From Hoplostethus atlanticus (taxonomy: Eukaryota; Chordata; Actinopteri; Trachichthyiformes; Trachichthyidae): a stretch of DNA of 64,000 nt. Below the pieces are notes generated by a model. The model did not search any database, had not been told where the DNA came from, and was given only the letters and a program-made list of their open reading frames with translations. The position numbers and the translations under genes are program-made. The DNA is taken from contig JAXDDX010000005.1 of assembly GCA_034670405.1 (NCBI GenBank), positions 772,501-836,500 of the forward strand, in the 5' to 3' direction. This document shows, piece by piece, positions 1 through 13,358 of the stretch; within the stretch, counting starts at the first letter, position 1; each line of letters starts with the position of its first letter.

Positions 1-1274
1 AGATCAATACCACATGAATGCGGTGGAACTCAACTCCGATAGCTGACATGCCTGTGCGATGCTCACACTCCAATTTCCTGTTTTTGAAACACTGTCGCCC
101 CTGCAGATTTGCCCGTTTCTATGGAAACTAGATGCGGAACCCAAACACAGGTCTGACACATTCAGAAATGGTGTGAACTTCTGAGAATCTCCTCCACCAC
201 CCGCCCAAACTGTAAGTTATATTCAGTGAGTCAATCAAGCATCCAAACTCCACCATGGGTACGATGTAATGTCTACTGCCTGGTCCATTGCTTCATCCCA
301 TCCCAGGAGAAATTCATTAGCGACAAAGTTTCCTGTAACAGACGCTTCACCGTCAGTCAGTCATAACTAAAACAATGACTATTAACTTCCTGGTAAACAG
401 AGAGGCATTACCTCACTGGGGTGGCAAACTATCAAATGTCTGCTTTGATAATGTGGGTGTCAGTACACAGACGGTCAGAAACACATACAGTAGATAGGCA
501 GAAAACTATTTCTCACTCACATACACACACGCACACACACACACACACCAAACGCCCTCCAACCCTACACACACCCCTGTCCTCTCTCAGACAGATGGAG
601 TCACTCCTGCCACTGTAACCGCTGCCCGTCTACTGTCCTCTGGCAGGAATGTGCTTGGGTGCACATAACACAAATTAAGTGTCTGTCGGCGGTGAGGATG
701 TAATCAACGTTCCTTGGTCCTGCGTGGACCGGCAGACAAAGCCGCAGTGGTCGTCTGCCCATTACTACCATTCCTTCATTCTTTCTCCCTCAGACTATAT
801 TAGATTGGAAACATACAGTAGAGGTATAGACCACAACAGTAGCTTTCCACAGTAGTTTCCACTACAGGGCTTAATAGAGCCAGCCAGGTCTTAGAAAGTT
901 AATTAGCACTAAATTTCACCCACATCAAATTTTTGAATCTTGTTAACAAGATGACATTTCAGCTCAGCTCAAGTTTTTAACTGCTTTTGATTTTATATTA
1001 TAAACATTGCGGAGTGGTGTGACAGGCCCCATTTGGCCCTACTGTGGAAAGAGGCCACTGAGTGCGCCACCCCATCTTCTGTATTGTTATCCCGGCAGAA
1101 GTGAAGGGGGGAGGATGTGGAACAGAGGACTGCCTTGTCTGGTGCAATGACTTTGGGACCAGGGAGCTAGCAGCCACCTAACAAATGAGAAACAGATTTA
1201 CACACAGACAACAAAACAAAAGGATATTTGGATATGGATTACTTTGTCCTCTAGAAAGAATGAATATAAGAGGG

Positions 1275-1278
<4 letters not shown>

Positions 1279-1305
<27 letters not shown>
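1279..1305. repeat. (GA)n microsatellite
   Basis: About 13 GA units within a purine-rich stretch. Confidence 0.9.
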
Positions 1306-1310
<5 letters not shown>

Positions 1311-4300
1311 AAGACAAGCAGTGAGAGAGGAAAAAAAAGAGCGCAAATGAGTGAAAGAGAGAACAGAGAAAACACAATAGCATCCTTGCCAGTGCAGTGA
1401 GGGCTAACCCACGTAACATGAGGGAATTATGGTGGCTTTAACAGCTGTCTGCAACACTTCTCTCCTCCTTGGCCCCCTCACTCCGACAAAAGGAGGAGGG
1501 CAGCGCGACATCAAAGCCCATTTGCAAGTCTAAGAAGCGGTTTGGGTGCTGGAAGAAGGTACAGAGAGAAGGCATTGTGTGGGTCCGCGGTCGACAGTGG
1601 AGACGTTAAGAGGTTTATGCTTGACTAACATTGTTCCATAGCTGCTCTCTCTGGTTTCTACTGAGGCATCTTAGACATCCAGGGCCTCGAGGGTTCCAGG
1701 AGACGCAGACGCGGCAAGTGTTTGTACCGAGAGAAGGGAGCTGACAAAAGGAGTACTGTCTGAGAGGAGAGAGGTTTGGAAACCGCACGGCGGGGGGATG
1801 AGGGAGTCAGTGGTCGAGGACCCTCGGAAGGACAGACCCCTCATCCCAGTCTCAAAATGCAAAAAAACAAAACCCTGCCCCAGGCTTCTGTAAGGAGGGG
1901 ACGGTGGGAAGCTATTGTGACTGTACAAACATAAACACACTGTACATGCACATACAAGCATACACTGCACCCCTAGCATGTTCATCATACAGACACAGAT
2001 AAATACACAAACACACACACTGTACATAGATGTGTACAAAAAGTGGTATGTTCTTGATCACAGGCAGGCTGGGACAAGAGGAGACCTCAGTCACCCCCAT
2101 CATGACCACAACTAGAGTGCCACTAAACTACAGCCCATCCAGCGGCTGTGGGCTGGCTGCAGTCTAACTCAGACAACATGGATGCAGTGGATGTCTCCAC
2201 TGGTTTGACAATGCAATGTACAGTACAGTATAGCACTTCAGTACAGAGAGGTTTGGTTTACTATAATGAAACCACAGGCTCTCCAGCTAAAGAACAAATG
2301 CAGCATGGGTTAACGCTATACAGTAACCCCCTGACCACAGTATGGTATATTGTGTAATGAAACTGAAGCCCAAATATTCAGCAAAATCTACAAAACATAT
2401 CACCGCAATACAGCTGCCTTCACTCATCTACTGGTGCAATATTGGTAAGGTTGTTTGGAAACATTGTTTCATAGTGCACCAGCAGTACAGTATTATATAG
2501 CTGTATCTACTGTGGAGGTCCTACTTTCCACTGAATGCAATGTATGCATTAGTGAACTACAGCTGCACTGCTGCTCTGACCTGTTTCTGCTCTGTTCTCG
2601 AGCTCTCTTTTCAGCAGTCAGAAGGCTCAAATATGGTCTGGCAACCAGTTGTCTGAGAGGCTTTTCGACTTCACAACATATTAAATAGATAGATTGTAGA
2701 ATTACTACTTATGTGGGATAAAGCTAAAGCTTTGGACATAAAAACAAAATTCCTCTGGTTTGAGGCACATGTGTACGGAAAGTTACATTTTAAAAAAAAT
2801 CTGACATATGGCAGATGAACCGACACTAAGCTATGACACACACACACGCAAATACATTTCTGAGGGAACATGCATGCCAACACGCATGCACCGACAGACA
2901 GACAGACTTCATATGGCCAAGTCTCTGAACAGCTGTGTCAGACAGTGTGAGAAGGTGAGATCTCCAGGGATGAGGTGGTGAGGCCAGCATTACACCACTG
3001 CAGAACTGCCCCATGGGTGCATGGATGGATGGACCCTAGTTCTCTGCTCCCTCACATATTATACAGAAAGACACACACAATCACAATCCTCACTACAACA
3101 TTGCGTGAATGAAGGGGTTTGATGAACTGAGCTGGCCTTGCCTGAAGGTGCTGAAATATTTACAGTGAGTAGTTCCTTAAGGAGTCTGCCAATAAAATGA
3201 GCCATGTTAACAGAAATATAATAGGTGAAAAAAGACAGGAAAATTACCCTGCTGTTACCAAGCTAGCTTAACAGAAGCCGGCGCTGCTACATCTCTTTGT
3301 ATTATTATTAATAGCTTAATAGCTTATTATTAATATTATTAGTAGCTTTGTCTTGCTACCAGCCAGCCTACGACAGAAATACCTAAATAATAATGTGAAA
3401 GGCTTCATTCAATTTCAGTTCAGTTGATTTCAGTTGAATAGACATTTTGACCCTTGTTGACCTAGACTGAAAAGAAAAAGATGGGATGGTGGTTCGTCAG
3501 GTTAGGGTGTGTACCATGTATTGACAACACTGCAGGTTGGAATATGACAATCTTTGCTAGATGTTGTCTACTAAAGCATTAATACCATGAAAACATTGTA
3601 GAAAGAAAAGACACCATCTGAGGTCAGACAAAAATCTGCAAAAGTCTGCAATCAACATTGTACAGCACAGGTTCATGAACTTCTTCAGACTCGGAGCTCA
3701 AATGAGTAAATTCACTGTCACCACGTGGCCCAGGGTCATTAAAACATACATACAACACTTTTATGTGGAGACCCAGCAGAAACAGCCTTGCGGCCCATTT
3801 GGGGTCCAAGCCCACAGTTTAAGATCCTTGTAGCAAGTTTCAAGGCCAAGGCCCTGGCCTTGTTGGAGAAGATAAAAGGATGTTTCTGCTCACACACTGG
3901 CATGTTTGAAGGGATTTACTGTACATAGAAAAACAAATATCAGCTTAGCCCTCATCAAAATGATAATTACATTAATCTCCTCATGTCAGAGAGAGTGCTT
4001 CCTCTGGGACAAACTACACAAGGAGAGGAATTACTCACATATATATACACATGTAGAATCATAACAGACCGATGGCTTGTCAGATATACACTGAGGAATC
4101 AAAATAAAATCCACAGCATGTCGGAGAGTGAGAAAACAAACTCCTCTAAATACTGGGGTCAGTAGGGATGGATGAGTAGGATTGAACTGTACAGAGGCAC
4201 AAAGAAAATGGGGTTGGTGGGGGTGCAGTCTGACTGTCCTGACTGATCTTCAATGTATTTCTCATGAAAATCTTGGCTGCAGAGCTGTGGTGGAGTGCTG

Positions 4301-7223
4301 GGGAATGTAGTACATTGTTTTTCAAAGGCTGGATTGGGACCAAATGGTGGGTTGCAGAAAGATGAGAATGAGCCCCCAGATTATTCATGGGTAATTGATA
4401 TCAAAAGTTATTGGCAGCGTTATGCTGTCAGAGCTTTGTCTTTGTCTTAGCAATATAAAAGGTAAGTTTGAGGGTTCAGAACTTTTAGCGGCCGATCCTA
4501 TTAATCACTAATCAAGCCTGTTGTTATACAATGGTGAGATAAATGGTTTCATTCCCCCACTGACTTGCGCTTGCATTGCTACCAAATGGGCCTGAGTTCT
4601 GGGTCTGCCTGAGGGTTGGGGACCAAAGGGTATAGCGGTATGGGAGTTGGGGTATGTAGGGCGTGTGGCTTGTGGACCTGCTGAGGCCTGAAGTCCTTTG
4701 ACTGCTGTGGGCAGTGACCGGGTATGTGTAGGATCGAGAACTGGAAGCCTTGTGCATTGGAGGGCCAGAGGAGATGGAGAAGTTGTTGGGATATCTGAGG
4801 TCTGGTGCTTTTCTGAAGCCCTTGGGTGAGTAGATGGGCAGAGGCTTAGATACTAGGAACCTTGGAGATGTAGTCTGGTGCCTATGGCATGGGTAGCTAC
4901 TGCAAAAGGCCTGGGAACATGAAACCTTCTACGACCTCTGAGCTCTGGGTATAATGATGTGTGTGGAGGTTTATAATTCAACATGACAGTGTATTGGTCT
5001 TGTTAAGAGACAGACAGGTCCACAGAGGACTATCTATCTATTGACACACCATGAAAGCAGCTGGACAGTGAAAGTGAAGAACTCCTGATGAATTACGATG
5101 AGTCATAGACACACACATGTGCACACTTCCAAAAATGCGCATGTGAATACATGTGCAGAAACAGGCAATCATGCCCACACATGTATACATACCATACACA
5201 CAAACACTCTTTCACTTCTTCACCCTGTCTCTCATTCCTACCATCCACCACTCTCACCGCTGCCAGAGGAGATGTGACTAAGAAGAGGAGACAGAGGAGA
5301 AGGTGAATCCTGGATACTGGTCTTGTTACTCCATCACCCGGAGATGCCTGGCAGCTGTTCAGGTGGCCGGCATCTAAAATCATCAAGCAGCCAATCTATC
5401 TAACTTTTGGTTTGATATAGGCTTCAGGGATTTTTTATTGCTGTATTCTCTGAGGCAAGCTGGCCAAGAAGACCAAGTCCTCCTCACTCACCACGGACAT
5501 TTACCATGTAACCTGGACCAGAAATGTGTATCGTGCTTAGCTGAATATGACTGTAACCGTGCCTATCTATGAATGTTCTGCTTGTCCTAACCAGGGAGCT
5601 ATAATGATAATGATCCTCTCTCTTCAAGGACCGACTTCGCATCCGACCCACTGACTCACAGTTTGTATCTCGTTGCCATAATAGCAAAACGTCCGAACAA
5701 GCTGTACATAATACATCTTCAATTTCAATAGCTCAACAAGCAGCCAGTATCTGACCTTTGGTTTGGCTTTCCCTTAAGAATTACCATGGGGATATTTTGA
5801 CATATTTGACTAGGAACAACAACTGCCCAGACATGATAAAGACTGTGATAGTACAGGATAAATGACTCGTTTCCAGTGATTGTACTGTTGTGTCCACTGA
5901 TGGACTACTAATAATGACTCAGTGTGGGAATGCTTTCATGTATCATTAGTTATTTTAGTAATTCATATTATGTTGCTAAGAGGACGATGAATGTGAGCTT
6001 GCACACAAAACATCAGCTCAATGTAAGACCCAGTGAGTGGCCAATGTTTAACCTTTGCTGCATGACACCGTTTTCACAACCAGATTCTCTTTCTTCCTCC
6101 TTCCTGGTAATGTCTACAAGAACAGGTCAGTTAAAAATGTCTCATTTCCTCTCGTGCCCAACCCAGCTCTGAGTAAAAACAGCAGAAAAGTGTAGGTTTT
6201 CTCCGGGGATAGAATTGGACAGCACTCCCTTTCATCGGCTTCTCTTTCTCCCTCACTCTGATCAGTCACTGTGTGGGTTAACCTGTCTGTAGCTAATATC
6301 CCCCAAAGGGTTACTGACCCCAACTCAACCTAATCTACTGCAGTTAAAGCCACAATCCTAGATCAACAGCACAGCTACCCAACTTCACTTGAGGGCAGTG
6401 TTTGTTAAACAATGGGTCAGCACCTAAAATGTGGATCCCCACTTGACAAAAGTACTGATATGTTTTAACGACCCCGCGGCCCAGGGCAAGGCTAAATTTA
6501 GTCACTTTGGATCATGAGCTGGAAAACTTTAAGCTGTAGGGTGAAAACAAGATCATATATCGGCGGGAAACTAAGATCTAATATGAGCTATAAATAGAAA
6601 TGTATTGTAATTGAGTGAAAAAGACAAGCTGTTGTTGTTTTGCACTACTGTAAATCAAGGAGACAGTATCAGTAAGGATGAAAGGGGATATGACTTTTCC
6701 CATGATTATTAAAAACTGATCTAATGGAAACATTTTAAATACGTACCACACCAACCTTTATGCAGTTTAAACAACTTGGCAACTGTGTAAAGTACAATTT
6801 CATCACCTCAGGATTGTGGCTTTAATGTTGCTGATTAATGGTCCAGATTTGACTTGTCGCCCAGCAGCCAGGTCCTGATGTCCAGTCATTTATTAGCTGA
6901 TAAAGATCGGAGGGGCAGAGGCAAGTTAAGAGCAAAGAGCCCGTGGCATGAAAGCAACAGGAAGGCTATGAAATCCTTTACCTCTAGTAGTGATTTCTCA
7001 CAGTCCATTACCATGACCTTAATGTACAGTGTACGGGTTTAACACAAATAACAGCACACGCACACAAGCACACACACAAATCAATCAAGGTTCTTACACG
7101 CACATGCTCAGACACACACACAAAATACCTTGCTGTCATGCCTGCTTCCAACAACACAGCCAATCTAACCGCAAACTAATAGTCCTGGGCTGCTATCTCC
7201 AGCACATTACCCTTGGGAACCCC

Positions 7224-7225
7224 CA

Positions 7226-7261
<36 letters not shown>

Positions 7262-7304
7262 AGACACACACACACACAGACACAGACACAGACACACACA
7301 CACA
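7224..7304. repeat. compound (CA)n/(CAGACA)n microsatellite
   Basis: CA repeats alternate with CAGACA units over about 80 bp. Confidence 0.95.
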
Positions 7305-8773
7305 GAGCTCTACATGCCTGCTGCTGGAGTAAATTACAATTTATTTGTATTATGAATATTCCTTGTAGGCACTTAAAATGTCCTTCCCAAATCCAGGGGG
7401 CTTTTTACGCCCCTCTCCCCCTCTAACCACACTAACCACAGGGATTTCCATCAGCCTGGCTGCATCCTGTACCGAGCAGCCAGATATTTTAACCATCCAC
7501 ACCACACCACACGCCAGAGCCCTGAAAAACAGCAGGGTGGGGACGGTGTGAGTTTATGTGTGTGTGTGAGATAGACATAATATAGAGAGAGAGGATGTTT
7601 GCATGTACATTTACATCTCTGGGTTTGTGAATGTGTATATCATGCCATATGCATGTACAATAATGTGTGTGTGTGTGTGGCATCAGGGCGAGGAGGAGAG
7701 TTCACCCTGGCTGGTAAATGGCTGGGGTGTGATGGCATGCTGCACTTGAAAGACAGAGACTAACCTGGGAGACCTGATAGAGTCCAGGCCTGAGGAAACA
7801 CCGTACCGCAGTGTGTCTGTGCGGGTCTGAGTGTGTATGTATGTACATGCACGTGATCGTGGGTTAGACGGTGAGATGGGGCTCAAGGAACGTGACTGCC
7901 TCAATCAACCCTTTTAATGCATCTTATGGTTATGACTGACAGCAGAAAGACAGAGAGGGAGAGATGAAGAGAGACGGAGGCAAATAGAGGACCAGAGAGA
8001 GGGAGGGTGACCCGAGCCGAGGTTCACATTTCACTGCAAAAACACTCGATGAACGTTCTTCTGAGAGAAGTGACAGATATTCTGAGGTATGTCAACACGG
8101 TAGGACACACACACACATACACACACCGGTAGGACCGCTAAGGATCACACACATTAACCATTCCTCTGTTTCACACACATGCGCACACACAGGAGATTGG
8201 TCAGGATCCCACATATGCCTCCCTGTTTTAGCTCAAACTGAAACAACAGGAGGCCTGTTCATCTGGTAAGCTCTCGCTCTCTCTCTCTCTCTCGCTCTCT
8301 GCTCCTATGGCCATAGCAGAGTGAGATCTAAGGATCTAAAGCATGACGATAGAGCACTGTTGGACATAATTTTTGGCAATACTGATCATCTATTGTTCCT
8401 TAATGAGTTGCCTCTGCATCAAAGCCTGAGAATAGAGAGTTTAGGGAGGAGGGAGGGAGGGAGGGAGAGAGAGAGAGGGAGAGGGGGATGCAGACACATT
8501 TTTGGCTGTGTTGTCACTGCAGTGTCCCCTGGGCCAAGCTCACAGTGTGTTCCCTCATACCTTGCCCCGGCTTCTCTCTCTTCCTGTCCTCTGCACTGTG
8601 TTTGTCCCCTTATCCCCTCTAGTTCAACCCTCCCAGTCCCTGTCTATTCTGCCCTCATCCCTGCCCCCCCGCCATCTCCCTCCATTCAGCATGACCTCAT
8701 GTCCAGTGAGTGCTCGGGGGATCCAGAGAGAGAAAGGGGGACAGATCACAGCAGCATATTAGTGGCTCTGGCT

Positions 8774-8804
<31 letters not shown>

Positions 8805-8999
8805 GTATGTGTGTGTATGTCTGCCTGGGGGACTGGTCAGCTGGGACACACACTCCATACCAGAGCTGTGAGGACAGACTGATGGCCTGCCTCCTAGACG
8901 GGGCCCAGGCCTCCCAGACAAGACAAGATTGGCCATGAACAACAGGGGTGGGGAGGTTGTACTGCAATGTGTGTGTGTGTTGGGTAAAGTGGAGGACAG

Positions 9000-10870
9000 G
9001 GACAAGGCTGGAACATCTAGAGATGGGGTTGACAATGACAAAGGAGAAGGAGGGGTAGAGAGAGAGGTGAACCCTAGACAGATTGACAGTACTAATGGAG
9101 GGTGTGGTGGGGTAGGGTAGGGGTAGAGGGTGCTGGGAGGGTAAGATGAAGTGCCAGGTTACAGACAGGAGAAGGGACAGAGCCAAGCCAGGGCTTCTGA
9201 CAGAGCTCAGCGATGTGACCTTGAATGAACTGACTGAGTTGGTGGGGGTCAGGGACGAGGCACTGGAGGAGAACTGGACGAAACCAGAATAAAGGGGCTA
9301 CGGTGGCCAAAGAACAGGCCAGGCCAGCCCAGATGCAGAGCAGGGCATACGGGGTAAGACAAGGCCATGAACCCTGATGAGGGGAATGCACTTACTAGGG
9401 TGTAACAAAGATGAAAAGGACACAGTTGCCTTCCAGCCAGGCCCTAAGGCAGAGCAGGATACAGGCAGGGGGAGGCCAGCGGCAGGACAAGCCAGACAAG
9501 GGCTAGTGAGCTCAGCCAGCAGGACCGTGAACACCAGAGCAGGGGACTGGGCTCGGGGGACAAAGAAAGGGACAAGGACAGGGTTGGGGAGCTCTGTGCT
9601 GTTGTTGGAAAGTCTTGAGAGGAAGGCACAAACATTTAGTCAGACCCCAGCACAGTCCGGCCAGAGACAGTCCAGGTCTACTGAGCTCATTGAGTCATGG
9701 AGGTGAGGGACGAGGCATCGGGGACGAGGAGAGAACTCGACCAAACGTCTGGGGAATAACGTCGTGCAATGGTTTTCAAACTACGGCTCAGTGCTTGGAG
9801 CCCAAAGTGGGTGTGTCTGGTGGGTCGGCCCCTACAATACTGACAGAGTAATACGCATTAGCATGTCCCCAGCATGAGTGACTAATTGTACTGCGGGTCT
9901 CGAGCTCAAAGTGTTTACTGATATTCTTGGAGGGGGGTGCTGCCTTGGAGAGGAGGGAGGTGGTGAGGGAGTAGTGCGTGAAGAAGTGGACAGGGACAAA
10001 GCTGGGTTTTTAACTTGAATGGAACTGAAGCAACATGAAAGGACAGCTGGAATCTGGGAGACCAACGAGGGTAGGCTGGCTGGGGAAGTTCAAGGAATCA
10101 GTAAAAAGAGGAATAGACATCAAATGTCATCACATGGTGGAAATCCATCGGTCATGCAACCAGCACTGGGACCAGAGTTGTTTTGTAGAACTGTGATGAA
10201 CTGCTGTTTAGCACGATAATCCGAGCTTAAAGAAATGAGAACAGAGAGAAAATTCAAATCATGTGAATTGAGCGTGTCACCTAAAATAACCATTGTGTTC
10301 AAGCATTGTGCGTTTTTTCCCACATCATGGAACGATCTTGGTTCAGGAGAGGACTATGGGGTTGTGGTGGAGGGGTATCTAAGGGTGAGGCTCAGGGAGG
10401 GATCAGTAGAGAGGGATGGGGAGGGGAGTATGGGAGATGAGGGAAACGAGGAGAGGCCTAGGTGGTGGGAGCTGATGTGGTCAAAGTTAAAAAAGTTTTG
10501 GGGTTAAAAGAGTTTGGGGATACGTTGGGGAGTGGAGGACCAGCCTAGGACCTTGGGATTTGGGGAGACACCCATGGGGGAGAGCAGAGGTGGCATGGGT
10601 GAGAGAGTGAGGACAAATGAGAACAGAAAGTTTAGAGAGGTACGATGCTGTGAAAGGAGATGAAGCAGGGTGTAGGAGGTAAGACAGAGGGAGGAAATGA
10701 GGGAATGTAGGCAGTGTGATTGTGGATGGCGGGGAGGGGCGGGTGGATTTGGATGAAAACACAGAATGGGGGAGGAGAGCAGATGATGGGCAGATGGGTA
10801 AGAGGTCTGGGGCTGAGGGGAAGATGATGGAGTTGAAGGGGGCCGTAGGTTGAAGGTGGGGTGAGTATGG
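9000..10870. repeat. G-rich, partly duplicated segment
   Basis: The plus strand is rich in GGGA, GAGG and AGGGACA words. A block of about 60 bp containing GAGGGACGAGGCA, GAGAACT and GACGAAAC occurs at about 9235-9290 and again at about 9690-9750. GTGGACAGGGACAAAGCTGG at 9986 also echoes sequence near 8990. The bias removes stop codons on one strand and produces several meaningless open frames. Confidence 0.4.
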
Positions 10871-12113
10871 GATGTGGGGAGATCTGGGAAATGATGGTTC
10901 ATGACGACCGGAGTTGTTTTAGACACCCCAAGGCATCACGGGACTTAAGTCAAACAGCAGAACCACTTAAAACCCGGCCCGGACACCGATTCCTGAGAGC
11001 TACGAAAACACACTTGCAGGACGTGGAGTTACCGTTCCAGAAACACAACCCCTTCTCTTATCGGTTTCACTATTTTCATAACCCTGGATGTAATTAGGTA
11101 TGTGTGCTACAATTAGCCATGAGGCTGACACATTGGCAGGCCTTTTATCACCCGGCTCAATAAGTTTTAAATGCTTAGTCTTTTTTGGCAAAGCCGCGTT
11201 GTTTCTTATTTATCTAGTTTCACAAATCATGTTCATCTTGAGAACACATATTTCATATACCACAAACACATGATGGAATAACACATGACAAAACCATCTT
11301 GGAATCACATTCTTCATCAGTGATGACATCTGGCCCATTCGGACTATTTTTCTTCCAAAACATCCCTGAAACACAGAGGTCATTTTGACTCACTGGTAAA
11401 GTGAGATGTGGTATTCGCTGCTCCGATATGCCAGATTGCTGTTCTGCGAGTGTGTGTGTATACGTGTGTGTGTGCATGTGTGTGACTGTGTGTGTGTCCG
11501 AGAGTGACGTAAGAGCACAGATTAACCGTGGTCGATGATTAATACAACTTGACTTACTGACTTACTGCGAGCAATTATGGCCATGTCTTTTCTCAAGCTC
11601 GACTTTCTCACACTCGCCGTGGAACACATGGGGGTCCTGAAACATGTGCTCACCAAACACACACACACAAACACACATGCCGCAGATCGCCAGCCCACCC
11701 TCCACTCAACCTCAAAACCACGAAGGGTTAAATATCATCAATCTTCTTTAACAATGCTGTCAGGCCACTGTCAGAGCGCGCTGACAGAGACGCACAGATA
11801 GTGGCCGCACGCTGATAACGGTGTGTATGTGTTTCTGTGTGTATGCACAGTATTTATGTGCAGGTCTGAATGTGTATACTAATACTCTACTCTGTATATC
11901 TGTATATATGTGTGTGTGTGTGTGTGTGTGTGCATGCACTACATGTGTGTCTGGATTTGAATGAGTATGCATGCATGGACTGTATGTGTGTTTCTGTGTG
12001 TGTGTGGATGTATGTGTTGTGTTTGCATGCACATGTGTGCTAATGCTCTACTTTGTATATGTATGTGTGTGTGTATGTATGATAAGTGTGTTCAGGTCTT
12101 AATGCAGGTCTTA

Positions 12114-12114
<1 letters not shown>

Positions 12115-12151
<37 letters not shown>
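12115..12151. repeat. (GT)n microsatellite
   Basis: About 18 GT units in the intron past exon 12. It is part of a 350-bp TG-rich stretch (11820-12250). Confidence 0.95.
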
Positions 12152-12153
<2 letters not shown>

Positions 12154-12218
12154 TACCAACTCTAACCAAAACCACGGGGCATCAGTTGTTTCCCATTCCC
12201 TGACCTATAAGTGTGCCT

Positions 12219-12221
<3 letters not shown>

Positions 12222-12249
<28 letters not shown>
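12222..12249. repeat. (TG)n microsatellite beside exon 12 donor
   Basis: Fourteen TG units on the plus strand, that is CA on the transcript. The repeat begins about three bases past the GTAG of the exon 12 donor, inside the early intron. Confidence 0.95.
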
Positions 12250-12251
<2 letters not shown>

Positions 12252-12253
12252 AC

Positions 12254-12415
12254 CTGCGCAGACTTGTGGGATCTCCAGCTGTACTGGTGGCTGTGGAGGC
12301 TGGCCAGAAGCACGTTCTCATCCGTGTCCACCTGGCCGAAGCGCAGCGTCTCGTGGGTGTCGTTGCAGATCACATAGTGGCTGTACACCAGCTCCTCGGC
12401 CTCCAAGTTCCCATT
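12254..12415 (-). CDS. vps13b: vps13b internal exon 12 of 12 (last in window)
   Basis: This 162-nt exon encodes 54 residues, NGNLEAEELVYSHYVICNDT, HETLRFGQVDTDENVLLASL and HSHQYSWRSHKSAQ, phase 0 at both ends. The acceptor is CTGTTCTCTCTCAG and the donor is CGCAG followed by GTAGCA. ETLRFGQVDTDEN and LHSHQYSWRSHKS are the most conserved sequence in the window and mark the probable start of the VPS13 adaptor-binding domain. The next exon of the family (with the IEGWGNWRWSEPF motif) was looked for below 12254 and not found, so the following intron exceeds 12.2 kb. A (CA)n tract starts five bases past the donor GTAG. Confidence 0.97.
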
Positions 12416-13314
12416 CTGAGAGAGAACAGGGATTGGGGGGTGGATGGATGGAGACAAGGAGCAAAGACAGGGATGGTGAATGTAGAGAGCGCTAGCGAGT
12501 GCAGGCGTGTGTGTTGACTGTTTGTGTGTATGTACAGTATATGTGTATGTGCATGTGTCGATCTTGGTATGTGTGCTCGATCCCCAGTAAGTGCAGATCT
12601 TTGCAGCCAGCTGTCAGCCTGTGGGAGGGCGAGATGAGTGACATCATCCCTGGGAGCAACACAGCCTCAACAGGGGAGTGAATCATATCACAGCCTGACA
12701 GCCATCCAGGCTGGAGCAGGTTGGACTGGGCTGCGGGGCCAAATCTACCCCCTGGTCCCACACAAAACCTCCAGGAGGCCTCTCCCCTCAGCAGCCCCTG
12801 GACTTTTTCACATCAGCTCCGATTACACTTACATCTCTTTCTTGAAGCAGCTGAATGCTTTCCTCGCTCCCTGCGATAAATGGGCTTGGAGACGTCAACT
12901 TGTTTCAAATAGCAACTCTGTTTGTGTGTGTGTGTTTTTTTTCTAACGTTTTCTCAGCAGTTGAAAAAGCTTGGGCCACTAAGTAGGCATTCCTGTTAGT
13001 AAGAGTCATCAATATATTGCGGTTTGTAAGGAGAAAACAATATGGTGAAGTCTGGCCCACCTACAGCAACGGGTCAGTGAGAAAGCTCCACAGAAAACTC
13101 AAGTCATGCAAGTCGAACAGGGATGCTGTCCACTCATACGTCACCTTGCATGCAAGAGAGGAGAGCTCACTGGCCTGCTATTGAAAACACTGGTTTAACA
13201 GGGAGACGGGTGTGAGTCAATACCCCGGCATACAGAAGTTCAAGTACACAATTTTAAAGTGTATGTGAGTTAGACAGTATGTGCGTGTGTGCAAGTGCGC
13301 ATGTGATTGTATGT

Positions 13315-13358
<44 letters not shown>

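Larger units (their letters stand above)
1..12253. other. intron (3' side of window), no exon seen
   Basis: No exon is recognisable here. It should be the vps13b intron after the 12254-12415 exon, although I cannot rule out an unrelated small gene. It holds microsatellites (about 521-549, 1279-1305, 7224-7304, 11909-11931, 12115-12151), purine-rich tracts, and a G-rich segment at 9.0-10.9 kb with internal duplication. The many short open frames here mostly run through simple repeats or purine/pyrimidine-biased DNA and have no splice or homology support. A 400-nt open frame at about 4524-4930 on the minus strand is listed as a finding. Confidence 0.7.

Noticed and set aside
8321-8938. 205-codon open frame on the plus strand
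   Set aside because: It crosses GA, CT-rich and GT repeats; composition explains the lack of stops.
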